A stretch of 10,758 nt of DNA, from NCBI GenBank assembly GCA_022579005.1, contig MU402016.1, forward strand, positions 1-10,758. The letters are read 5' to 3'. The stretch is from Poronia punctata (taxonomy: Eukaryota; Ascomycota; Sordariomycetes; Xylariales; Xylariaceae). A program made the position numbers and the translations under genes. Below the pieces are notes generated by a model, which did not search any database, was not told where the DNA came from, and saw only the letters and a program-made list of their open reading frames with translations. This document shows positions 1-9,121 of this stretch, in pieces. Positions within the stretch are counted from its first letter, which is position 1. Each line of letters opens with the position of its first letter.

Positions 1-129
1 ATTAAAAATTATTAAAAATATAGCTTAATACTAGTTTTTTATTATTTTAATTTAGTAGCATATATTAATAAAAATTTATATTTTATTATATAATAGGTTA
101 TAAAGCTTGTTTATATAATTTTAGTTTTT

Positions 130-155
130 TTGCTATATTTTTATAAATATAGCAA
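130..155. repeat. Conserved hairpin in left arm
   Basis: An 11-bp perfect stem (130-140 with 145-155) surrounds a 4-base loop and sits between a T run and another T run. The same structure is present in the right arm at 7884-7909 with one C-to-T change in its stem. Such hairpins are easy to get in AT-rich DNA. Its function is unknown; a terminator or polyadenylation-region role is possible but not shown. Confidence 0.4.
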
Positions 156-1589
156 TTTTTTTAAAAGTAAAAAAAGTATTATTTATTAAACGTGTTAAAA
201 GTAAATTATAAAGTAAAACATAATTAAATTTTTAAAAATTTAAATATAAAGTTAAAACGTTTTTATATTTAATAGTTTAAGTAAAAGTAGCTTGCTATTA
301 AAGCATAACTAGCTTGTTAGCAAGTAAAGGATTTACTAGCTATAAGCGCTTAAAAGTATATAAAGCATATATAGCTTAAGTAGCTTATAATGCTTAAAAA
401 GTTAAAAAAAGTTAAAAAGTAAGTTAAGTACTTTAAAAAACTTAAAAAGCTTATAAAGCTTAAGCTTTTTAGTTAATTACTAGTACTTTAAAATATGTTT
501 TAAATTTAAGCATATTTTAGCTTATAATTCTTTTATTAGTAAATATAAAAGTTAAACTAAATTTTTATTTTTTAATTAAAAATATATAAAAAAAGTACTA
601 AGCTTTGCTAATAGTTGCGTTGCTATTTATAATAGTAAGTAATTTATTGCTTATTATATTATAGCTTTAAATTAAGCTATAGTTAATATTTTTTTACTGT
701 AGTACTAGTAATAATAAACGTTATACTATATATATTATGTTATTAAAATGTTAGCGTGTTTATTTTTTAAAATTTTTTTAAATAGCTTATAAAAAGTTTT
801 TGCTATTAAGCTATATATGTATATATTTAGTTATTTTATACAAAACGTATATATTTAGCTTATTTTTTGCTAGTATTTTAAAGTTAAGTTTTTTTATGCT
901 TTATTTTTTAAAAATAATATGCTTTTTTAATAAATAAATAACTATACTTATTTTTTTAAAAATTTTAACTTAATTTAAGTTATTATTAAAAGCGTTTTTA
1001 AAGTAAAGTAGTATTAATTACTATATATGCTAAAATTTTTAATATAGTTAGTTTTTTAAATTTTTTTTTAAAAATAAACTAAAGTTATGCAATAATAATG
1101 CTATTCTAAATTAATACTAATTAGTTTTTAAATTAGCTATAAGTTAAAAGTAGTAAAAATTGCTTACTATTTTTTATTTTATTAGTATATAACTTATAAA
1201 ACGCTTATTATAATTTAGCGTATGCTTTTTTTACTTACTTTATTTTTTTAAGTAGTTATATAATAATTTAAGTTAAATTTTCTATTTATTATTTACTTAA
1301 ATATAGTAAGTTTTAAAAGCAATATAAAGCTAAAGCAACTTTAAATTAAGTAAAAAGTAAGTATAACAATAATTTTTATTTTTAAACCTTGCTTTTTTAT
1401 AGTTGCTAATTTAATTACTAATTAGTATTAGTTTAGCTAAAGGTTAATATAATTATAATATGTTACTATTTATAGTACTATGTTAACTTAATTAATAAAA
1501 AGAAAAAAAAAGTTATAAGAACTTTTTTTAGCAAGTTTTATATAGCTATAAAAGTTTATAATTAATTAAAACTTATTAGCAATATAAAA

Positions 1590-1690
1590 GGAATATATAT
1601 ACTTTACGTATTTAATATATAAGAAACGTATACTTTTTATATACTAGTTATATACTATATACGTATACTGTGCATATACTTTTTTAATAA
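1590..1690. repeat. GTAC/GTATAC-rich cluster, left arm
   Basis: About 100 bases carry repeated short palindrome-like words (TACGTA, CGTATAC, GTATAC, TATATAC), 125-225 bp from the inner end of the arm. The right-arm copy (about 6353-6452) keeps more G and C and shows the repeated GTAC core more clearly (GTACGTAC, AGTAC, GTACGCG). The density differs from the rest of the arm. It could be a promoter or protein-binding region of an LTR, but nothing in the sequence proves that. Confidence 0.35.
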
Positions 1691-1869
1691 AGTAAGTTTA
1701 ATGCAATTTATAACAAATGTATAAGAAACTAAATATTTATGTTTATAAAATATTTGCGTTTTAATGGTCTTAATGTAATTAATAAGGTTAAAAGTATTAA
1801 AAGGGATTTTAACAATATTATAATTACTAATAAAAAAATATAAACTAAATATATAAGTTTAAAATTTAA

Positions 1870-2544
1870 TATTAACTATATATTAATTTTATTACTTTAA
1901 GCTAAAAAAAGCTAAAATTTTAATATAATACTTTAAAAGCTATTAATATACTTATAGGCGCTATATTAAATAAAATAATATACTTTAATTATATAAACTT
2001 TATTAACTAATGCTTAAAAAAACTTATTAAAAATCTTATAAAGTTTATTGCTAAATAAAAATAACTAGTTATAAAGCTTAAAAAATATAAAGTTTTTAAA
2101 TGTTTACTAATTATAAAACTATTTAAAAAAAATTATTAAAGCGCTTAAAAATAAATATAAGTATTAGTTTAATACTTTTTATTTAAACTATTAAACAGCT
2201 TTGCTAAATAGTACTTTAAAATCCTAAATAATAAATATAAATTTATATACTTAAATAGCTTTTAAAAAGTAATAAAAAAAACTATAAATAATAAAAAAGT
2301 TATTTATAACTTTTAATAAAAAAGTATAACTAATAAAAAAAAAATTAAAAAATAAAGCTTTAGTATTATTTTTAATAAATAAAAAAAAAGTTATAAAGCT
2401 TATAGTAAATTTATACTTTATAGCTATAGTAAAAGCTTTGCTTATAAAAGCATTACTATACTAATAAAAAAAACTTAAAAAAACACTTTTAATATTAAAA
2501 AAGTTTATTTTATATATAAAAGCTTTTATAATTTAGTTAGTTAC
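1870..2544 (+). other. Copia A gag remnant with CCHC zinc knuckle
   Basis: This is the gag part of copia A, which in an intact element forms the virus-like particle and binds RNA. The stretch around 2200-2300 reads as a Leu/Lys/Asn-rich helical segment typical of fungal copia gag. The knuckle is at 2506-2544, where four Tyr codons (2506, 2515, 2527, 2542) sit in CX2CX3HX4C spacing. TGY and CAY codons both become TAY under RIP, so all four metal ligands appear to have been converted. The next codons (Tyr-Phe-Phe-Phe and a mutated basic stretch) resemble what follows the knuckle in fungal copia gag. The knuckle assignment rests on spacing and position; it is likely but not certain. Confidence 0.65.
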
Positions 2545-3059
2545 TAATACTTTTTTTTTTAAAAATGCTAGCAAAAATTTTATAATAAATATTTAAATTA
2601 CTAACTATATTAAGTTAAAGTAAAATATAACTTTAAGCTTAAAAAATTAAAGCTTATAAAACTATAAAAGCAAGTATAATAAAATTAAAATTAATAAAAA
2701 GCTTATATAAAAAAAATTAAAATAAGTTATTACTTATACTAGATTTAAAGCTAGCAAATTGTAAAAAAGTAGCTTATATTTACTAAAAAACTTAGCTATT
2801 TTTAACTTAAAATCTACTTTTTACATTTTTAATAAAATAAGTTATTTTTATAATATTAAAAACATACTTAATAAAAACTTAATATATACTATTAATATAG
2901 TTATACTAATTTAAGTATATAAAAACCTTATTATAATAGTTTAAAGCCCTTTAAAGCTTTTTACTTTATAGTTTAAAAATATAGCTTACTATATAAATTT
3001 TATAACTAACTTTGTTTTATTTAAAACTTTAAATTAAAAAATAATTTAATAAAATATAA

Positions 3060-4010
3060 AGCTACTTAAAAGCTACTTTAAAAAATAAATAGCTTATAAC
3101 TATATTATATATAAAACTAATATAAATAATATATTTTAAAATATTTACTTTTAAGCATAAATAAAGCTTTTTTTAATACTTAAAAAAACTTATTAATAAT
3201 ATATACTAAAAAACTAGCGTTTAAAGCAAATTTTTTCTAATAGTATTTTTAACTTAGCTATTTAAAACTTAACGCTATTTATTACTTAGTTAGCTAAGTA
3301 AAAAAAGTAAAAATTAAAACGTTTTTAAATTAAATTATTAAATTAATAAATTATTTAAGCTATATATATAAAAAGCATAAAAACTAAATTAATAAAGTAT
3401 TAAAAAAAATAACTAAACTGTTTATTTAAACGTTTTATTATAAACTAGCACTTATATAATAAAAGTATTAAAAGTAAAGTATTAATGCTACTTATAATTA
3501 AAAAATATTTAAAGCATTTATTTAATTATTATTTACTAAACTTTAAAGCAAGTATAATATTAAAAATATTTTAAATATTTATATTAAAAATTAAAATAGT
3601 TTATAATAAATAAGTTAATATAATTAAATTAAATAAGTAACTATTATAATTTTATAAAGTTAAAAATTATTTTATTAATAAAAAGTTTATTATATTTAAA
3701 CTTTTAGCTTTAAATATTTAAGCTTAAAATAGCGCTACTAAGCAGTTTAGCTAAATAAGTAAAAAGCGCGCTTAATATATAAAAGCTAGCATAAAGCTTT
3801 TTAAAAGCTTATAAGTTAAAATTAATAAAGCTACTATATACTTAGTAAACTAAATATTTAAATATATATTTAATTAAAAAACTTTATATAAACATTTTTA
3901 TATTTACTTTAACGTTTAAAATAGCTATATTAAAATTAAAAAACTATACTTAAATTATTTATAAGTTTATAAGTATAAAGTTTATACTTTTATTGCTAAT
4001 ATAAAAAAGA
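3060..4010 (+). other. Copia A integrase region remnant (approximate)
   Basis: Between the gag knuckle and the reverse transcriptase the frame stays open apart from RIP-type stops and has the length expected for protease plus integrase. At about 3766-3860 the codons can be read as the ALxxxxLPxxLWPE...YILNRTP block that ends copia integrase catalytic cores, with Pro, Trp, Glu and Arg codons mutated. I could not assign the HHCC zinc site, the DDE residues or a protease aspartate with confidence, because nearly every diagnostic codon is altered. Function rests mainly on position between gag and reverse transcriptase. Confidence 0.5.
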
Positions 4011-4473
4011 AAACTTTTAAAACTAAGCTTTAAAGCTTAAATAAGTTACTTTATTAGCTATAAGTTAACTAATATATATAAAAGTTAAAAATTTTTAACT
4101 AATTATATAATTTATATTAAAAATATAAAATTTAATAAAAACTAAATATTTAATAAAAAGCTTAAAAAACTAAAAAATAAGCTTTAAATACTTAATTATA
4201 AATTTTTTATTAATTTTTTAAATAAATTTTTAATTTTTAAAACTAAGCTTTATAGCTTTAACTTTTATAAAAATTAAACAAAATATAAACGTTTTAAATA
4301 TAATTTAAATACTACTAATAGCATAAATAATAAATAAGCTATTAAAAATATAGTAAACTTTAAGTTTAGTAAAATTAATTATTTTTATATTAACTTAAAA
4401 TTTTAACTTTATTTAATACTTTTATATTTACTTTTAAATACTATAATACTTATAGTAATTAAAAATATTAATT

Positions 4474-4553
4474 TTAATAAGTATTATAATAATCTTTTGC
4501 TTTACTTTTATAAAAGCTAAATAAAACTATTTATTAATAAGTATTATAATAAT
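4474..4553 (+). repeat. Exact 20-bp direct repeat, 60 bp apart, in frame
   Basis: The same 20 bases occur at 4474-4493 and 4534-4553. The 60-base period is 20 codons, so both copies read the same residues in the copia A frame (Leu-Ile-Ser and four Ile after mutation). It lies in the linker between integrase and reverse transcriptase. It may be a relic of a repeated peptide or chance in low-complexity DNA. Confidence 0.5.
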
Positions 4554-4889
4554 GTTTTAACTTGCTTTATTAAGTTTTATATTAAACTATTAAAATTAAG
4601 CTAATAAGCTTATATTAAAATAAATAAATAAATAAAGTGCTAAAAAGCTATATTTAATATTAAATACTTATACACTTTTAAACTTAAGCATAATATGCTA
4701 GTAAGTAAAGCTAATAAAGCTAAAGCGCTAAAGCAATTTTTACGCTACTTTAAAAACGCTTTTAAAAAAAATAAAAATTATAAAAAATAGCTACTATAAT
4801 TATATTTAAAAAAAAATATAAAATAATATTTTAATATATTAAAGCAAGCTTTTAATTTTTTTACACTTTTATAAAAAGCTTTTAAGCTA

Positions 4890-5460
4890 TTTTTTAAAAA
4901 GTAAGTTTATAAAAGCTAAAAAAGTTTATTTAAAAAATTATAATTAAATAAGCTTTTAAAAAAGTTACTATTTTTATAGCTAAAAGTTAATAAATTTTAA
5001 ACTATATATAAGTATATATTTATAAATTTAATAAAAAAGCTTTTATTTAAAAAGCAAAGCTTAGTTAGTTATATATAATAATTAATAACTTATATATAAA
5101 AGTAAAACAATATACGCTTTTATACTTATAAGCAGATTTTTTAAAACTTTTATAGCTATTATAGCTAAATTTAACTTTAAAATAAAATAATATAATATAG
5201 TTAACGCTTTTATTAATATAACGCTTTATAAAGAAATATATATAAAAATGCTTTATAAGTATAAAAAGTCTAGCTTTATTTTAAAGCTTTTTAAAACATT
5301 TTATAATTTAAAAAAATTACTGCTTTTATAATAAAAAAAGCTTATATTTACGCTTAAAAAGCTTAAATTTAAGCTAGTGCTTTATAAGCTTTATTACTAT
5401 CTAAAAAATAAAATTTTTATTTTTATTTATATTAATAACTTTATATTTACTTACTAAAAG
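4890..5460 (+). other. Copia A reverse transcriptase remnant (RVT_2)
   Basis: This is the clearest part of copia A. In frame are a KARLV-like block (5056-5070, Arg codon now TAG), the first catalytic Asp block where YDxVNAF reads YNIVNAF (5191-5211), the EIYIKM block, an ALYGL-like block read TFYNL (5296-5310), and the YVDD box at 5428-5439 now reading Tyr-Ile-Asn-Asn. Both active-site Asp codons (GAT, GAC) have become AAT and AAC, so the enzyme would be dead even without stops. Order and spacing match fungal Ty1/copia reverse transcriptases and exclude Ty3/gypsy or LINE, where integrase order and motifs differ. Confidence 0.9.
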
Positions 5461-5754
5461 TTTTAAAAAATTAAAGCTTTTTAAAGTATTAAAAAATTAA
5501 AGAAATAATATTAACTAATAAAAAGCTATAATTTAAAATAGTTTTTAAAAGTAAAACTTATTTATAATTATTAATAAAGCTTAATTTAGCTATTTTAGTT
5601 TGCTTATATTAAAAAAATATATAAGTTAAATAACTTTTTTAATAAAATATTTTTTATACTAATAAAATTTATTAAGCTGCTTTTTTATAATAAAATAACT
5701 ACTTTAAAAAAAACTTATTATTATTAATAAAAAATTAAATTTATTATATATGTA

Positions 5755-6225
5755 GTAAATATTACTAAGCTAAATATAGCTTTTATTACTTTATAACTTT
5801 TATAATTTAATAATAATTTTTTAGCTTATTAAGCTATTATTAACTAAGTATTATATTATTTTTATATAAATTAATACTTTACTTTATAATATAGTAATAA
5901 AAAAAAGCTTAATATAGCTAGCAATTTATTTTTTATAAATAACATTATTAATTAAAAAAGCTTATAAGCTTATACTATAACTTTTTTAAAAAAGCTTATT
6001 AGCTAGCAAGCTAATAAATAAAATATAGTTACTACTTTTATTTTTAAAGCAAAGCTTTTTACGCTAGCTTAAGCAATAAAAAAAGCTATATTTATTAATT
6101 AGCTTATTTATAAGCTTTATATTAATTTAAAAACTAAGCACATTATTATTTAATATAATAACTAATAAATAATTAGTTTAGTTAATAAAAATATTGCTAT
6201 ACTAAAAATAAAATTATAATATATT
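5755..6225 (+). other. Copia A RNase H remnant, truncated at right arm
   Basis: The frame continues with a TRPDIAF-like block (5764-5784, Arg and Asp now Lys and Asn), an ASDxSFADN block (5917-5943, catalytic Asp codon 5923 now AAT), a GWRANKQxTVTTSTTEAEL block (6001-6057, Glu codons now Lys), a QCDNxxTI block (6151-6174, Asp now Asn) and KLRHV (6211-6225). These are the copia-type RNase H landmarks in their usual order. In relatives the next residues are DIH and then some 60 more residues. Here the sequence enters the right arm exactly at that point and no frame gives a convincing continuation, so the domain seems cut short. Confidence 0.85.
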
Positions 6226-6352
6226 TATTAAAATCCCTTTTAATACCTTTAACCTTATTAACTATATTAAGACCATTAAAACGCAAATATCTTATAAATA
6301 TAAATATTTAGTTTTTTATATATTTATTATAGATTATGTTAAACTTACTTTA

Positions 6353-6452
6353 TTAAAAAAGTATACGCATAGTGTACGTACATAGTACATAATTAGTATA
6401 TATAAAGTACGCGTTTTTTACGTATTAAATATATAAAGTATATGTGTTTTTT
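6353..6452. repeat. GTAC-rich cluster, right arm
   Basis: This is the better-preserved copy of the left-arm cluster. It contains GTATACGC, GTGTACGTAC, AGTACAT, AGTACGCG and TACGTA within about 100 bases, 130-230 bp from the inner arm end. The repeated GTAC core stands out against the surrounding A/T sequence. Confidence 0.35.
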
Positions 6453-7883
6453 TTATATTGCTAATAAGTTTTAATTAATTATAAACTTTTATAGCTATAT
6501 AAAACTTGTTAAAAAAAGTCTTTATAACTTCTTTTTTTTTTTTATTAATTAAGTTAATATAATACTATAAATAATAATATATTATAATTATATTAACCTT
6601 TAGCTAAACTAATACTAATTAGTAGTTAAATTAGCAACTATAAAAAAGCAAGGTTTAAAAACAAAAACTATTATTATACTTATTTTTTACTTAATTTAAA
6701 GTTGCTTTAGCTTTATATTGCTTTTAAAACTTATTATATTTAAGTAAGTAATAAATAAAAAATCTAACTTAAATTGTTATATAATTACTTAAAAAAATAA
6801 AGTAAGCAAAAAAAGTATATGCTAAATTATAGTAAACGTTTTATAGGTTATATACTAATAAAATAAAAAATAGTAAGTATTTTTATTACTTTTAACTTAT
6901 AGCTAATTTAAAAACTAATTAGTATTAATTTATAATAGCATTGTTATTATATAATTTTAGTTTATTTTTAAAAAAAGATTTAAAAAACTAACTATATTAA
7001 AAATTATAATATATATAATAGTTAGTACTACTTTACTTTAAAAACGTTTTTAATAACAACTTAAATTAGGTTAAAATCTTTAAAAAAATAAGTATAGCTA
7101 TTTATTTATTAAAAAAGCATATTATTTTTAAAAAATAAAGCGTAAAAAAACTTAACTTTAAAATACTAGCAAAAAATAAGCTAAATATATACGTTTTATA
7201 TAAAATAATAAAGTATATATATATATAGCTTAATAGTAAAGATTTTTTATAAGCTATTTAAAAAGATTTTAAAAAATAAATATGCTAGCATTTTAATAAT
7301 ATAGTATATATAATATAACGTTTATTATTACTAGTACTATAGTAAAAAAGTATTAACTATAGCTTAATTTAAAGCTATAATATAATAAGCAATAAGTTGC
7401 TTACTATTATAAATAACAACGTAACTATTAGCAAAGCTTAGTACTTTTTTTATATGTTTTTAATTAAAAAATAAAAACTTAGTTTAACTTTTATATTTAC
7501 TAATAAAAAAATTATAAGCTAAAATATATTTAAACTTAGAACGTATTTTAAAGTATTAATAATTAACTAAAAAGCTTAAGCTTTATAAGCTTTTTAAGCT
7601 TTTTAAAGCACTTAACTTACTTTTTAACCTTTTTTAACCTTTTAAGCATTATAAGCTATATAGGCTACGTATACTTTATATACTTTTAAGCGCTTATAGC
7701 TAGTAAATTTTTTACTTACTAATAAGCTAGTTATACTTTAATAGCAAGCTACTTTTACTTAAGCTATTAAGTATAAAAACGTTTTAACTTTATATTTAAA
7801 TTTATAAAAATTTAACTATGTTTTGCTTTATAATTTACTTTTAACATATTTAATAAATAATACTTTTTTTATTTTTAAAAAAA

Positions 7884-7909
7884 TTGCTATATTTATAAAA
7901 ATATAGTAA
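7884..7909. repeat. Hairpin in right arm
   Basis: An 11-base stem (7884-7894 with 7899-7909) has one G-T wobble from a C-to-T change. It is the mirror of the hairpin at 130-155 and stands at the same distance, about 130 bases, from the outer arm end. Confidence 0.4.
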
Positions 7910-8041
7910 AAAAACTAAAATTATATAAGCAAGCTTTATAACTTATTATATAATAAAGCATAAATTTTTATTAATATATACTACTAAATTAAAATAATAA
8001 AAAATTAATATTAGGCTATATTTTTAATAATTTTTAATAAA

Positions 8042-8880
8042 CGTGCTAAGTAATACTTTATATAATAAATTAGCTTTAATAAGTTATAAATAAAAATATA
8101 TTTTAAGTTAGATTTATATTTTAATAATATTATAAATTAGTTTTAATATTTTACTAATTAAATAATAATTACGTATTAAAATATTTATAAAGAAAACTTA
8201 AATAAAACTTTTATAAAAGCTTTTAACTTTATAATTAATAAAATTATAAAAGCTTAGTAAGCACTTAGCGTTGCGTATTAAAGTAAAATTTACTTAGTAA
8301 TAAACATAATATACGCGTACAAAAGTATATTTAAGTTTAATATAGTACTTATTTACTAAAAGCTAATATTTAAAAGTTTATTTTTTAACTTTTAAGTATA
8401 TTTATAAGTAGTAAATAATAGTAAAAGCAGCACTATATTTTATATAAATTATAAGTATAATAATTATAGTTATAATAAAAATAATTTAATATTATATTGC
8501 TTTAGTTTTAAAAGCAAATTAAACTTATTAAAGTAAAAGTATAAGTATTTTATATATAAAAAAAATAGCTATTTTTTAACTAATTATTTAATTAAAAAAC
8601 AATGTAAAATAAAACGTTAGTTTTTTACTATATATAAAACAATTTATAGCTATAAACTAAATATTAAAATATTTTTTTAATATTTAATAAATATAAAAAG
8701 TATTTTTAAAACCGTTTTAAATTTAAACTATAAATAAAATAAAATTAATAATAAAATAGCAAAAAAATCTACTTAATTTTTAATAAACGCTATATATATA
8801 TATTACGTTATAAGTAAAAATATATAGCAATCTAAAGCTAAAATGCTAGCAAATTAATTTATTTTAAAAAATCTGTATAA
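8042..8880 (+). other. Copia B gag remnant with CCCH-type zinc knuckle
   Basis: Codons at about 8190-8430 read like the fungal copia gag segment with an EN-P-KT motif followed by an LIxKIxKAxxAL helix and a later NIALxxPxxTFESL-like stretch. An Asn/Tyr-rich linker follows at 8445-8490. At 8546-8587 Tyr codons at 8546, 8555, 8570 and 8585 keep the spacing CX2CX4CX4H, with a Ser-Thr-Asn-His-like end and a basic tail (LIKKQCK...), a form known from fungal copia gag. All four ligand codons are converted to Tyr. The gag N-terminus is not present to the left, where the inverted arm ends. Confidence 0.7.
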
Positions 8881-8889
8881 AGTAAAATA

Positions 8890-9060
8890 TTAAAGCAAAT
8901 TATAAAATATAAGTGCTTTTAACTATTTAATAGTTAGAAAAGCGCAATTAAAAGCATATTTACGCTTAAATCTAAAAGCAAATATAATATAGAAACTAAG
9001 CAAAGTTTATATTAAATTTAGTAGTAGTAGTATTATTAAAAATATTAGCACAATTTAAAT
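8890..9060 (+). other. Copia B protease remnant
   Basis: The retroviral-type aspartic protease starts at 8906-8914, where DTG now reads Asn-Ile-Ser (AAT ATA AGT), followed by Ala and a Ser/Asn stretch. Next comes a KAQLKAYLRLNPKAN-like segment (8939-8983) and a Lys-Phe followed by four Ser codons. The catalytic Asp is lost by G-to-A. The enzyme would have cut the polyprotein inside the particle. Confidence 0.75.
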
Positions 9061-9121
9061 ATAAAACCTTTTTAAAACAACTATGTATTACGTTTTAAAT
9101 ATGCTTACCTTTTTTTTATTT

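Larger units (their letters stand above)
1..1814 (-). repeat. Left arm of 1.8-kb inverted repeat (LTR-like)
   Basis: Base 1 pairs with 8038 and base 1763 with 6277, so the arms are colinear over their whole length with a net shift of one base. In the outer 121 bases I count 8 mismatches and in the inner 75 bases 6. All are transitions (C/T or G/A), as expected if RIP hit two copies separately. I see no coding register, zinc-knuckle remnant or polymerase motif in this 1.8 kb. It holds A/T runs, short repeats such as the GTTAAAAA-type units near 395-430, a hairpin at 130-155 and a cluster of GTAC/GTATAC motifs at about 1590-1690. It ends TTTTAACA, directly before the copia A gag remnant. Strand is given relative to the right arm. 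It could be an inverted LTR, a long terminal inverted repeat or an inverted duplication. Confidence 0.93.
1815..6225 (+). pseudogene. Ty1/copia gag-pol polyprotein remnant (copia A), RIP-inactivated
   Basis: A single + frame (codons starting at 1816, 1819 and so on) can be followed for about 1,470 codons with no frameshift, interrupted only by TAA and TAG, which RIP makes from CAA, CAG, CGA and TGG. Read with C-to-T and G-to-A allowed, the order is gag with zinc knuckle, protease/integrase region, reverse transcriptase (RVT_2 type) and RNase H: the Ty1/copia order, with integrase before reverse transcriptase. The protein would have packaged element RNA, copied it to cDNA and integrated it. 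The last recognisable block is the KLRHV stretch at 6211-6225; the DIHxHWLRQE and ADGLTK parts usual in fungal relatives are not seen, because the right arm starts there. Only about 20 codons precede the first gag-like block, so the 5' end may also be cut. No start codon can be chosen, since ATG would now read ATA. Confidence 0.9.
1..8039. mobile_element. Composite 8-kb unit: copia gag-pol remnant between 1.8-kb inverted arms
   Basis: The unit has three parts: a left arm (1-1814), a Ty1/copia coding remnant (1815-6225) and a right arm (6226-8039) that is the reverse complement of the left. The inner arm ends read TATTAAAATCCC at 6226 and GGGATTTTAACA ending at 1814. The outer right end reads AATTTTTAATA ending at 8039. 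Undoing RIP (TATTA from TGTTA, TAATA from TAACA) gives each arm a TGTTAAAA...TTTTAACA outline, as in an LTR. The left outer terminus would lie one base before the window. To the right, copia B coding sequence follows at once, so the unit is probably nested in copia B. Normal LTRs are direct repeats, so the inverted arrangement is unexplained. The repeat itself is certain; that it ever moved as one unit is inference. Confidence 0.6.
6226..8039 (+). repeat. Right arm of 1.8-kb inverted repeat (LTR-like)
   Basis: This is the reverse complement of 1-1814. It starts TATTAAAATCCC, probably TGTTAAAATCCC before RIP, directly behind the last recognisable RNase H codons. It ends AATTTTTAATA, probably ...TTAACA before RIP, where copia B gag sequence begins. 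In this orientation it sits where a 3' LTR of copia A would sit, but no clean polypurine tract precedes it and its partner is inverted. Faint matching beyond the inner edge (a shared TTATAATAT at 6214-6222 and, inverted, next to 1815) leaves the boundary uncertain by about 13 bases. No gene is seen in it. Notable content is the GTAC-rich cluster near the inner end, a TA run at about 7214-7227 and a hairpin near the outer end. Confidence 0.93.

Noticed and set aside
183..200. TAAACGTG(T/C)TAA shared by the left arm near 186 and the right flank at 8039
   Set aside because: Eleven to twelve bases of AT-rich similarity at non-equivalent positions; most likely chance.
2545..3060. Copia A protease active site
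   Set aside because: Expected between the knuckle and integrase, but no Asn/Asp-Ser/Thr-Gly-like triplet could be picked out confidently after RIP decoding.
6226..6400. RNase H C-terminus (WVPT...ADGLTK part) continuing in the right arm
   Set aside because: Allowing C-to-T and G-to-A gives loose partial matches in two frames, but none keeps the Asp-Gly-Leu-Thr order, and such degenerate decoding yields chance matches.
7214..7227. TA dinucleotide microsatellite
   Set aside because: Only about seven units, in DNA where TpA is already the dominant dinucleotide; not a meaningful separate feature.
1..8039. Palindrome made by a sequencing or assembly artefact
   Set aside because: Artefactual fold-backs give near-identical arms. 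Here the arms differ by about 7-8%, with only transitions, in the segments aligned, which shows separate mutation of two real copies.
1..8039. DNA transposon (Tc1/mariner, MULE or similar) with long TIRs
   Set aside because: The interior encodes a copia gag-pol, not a transposase, and the ends of each arm share only about 8 bases (TGTTAAAA). It cannot be fully excluded that the arms derive from such an element.
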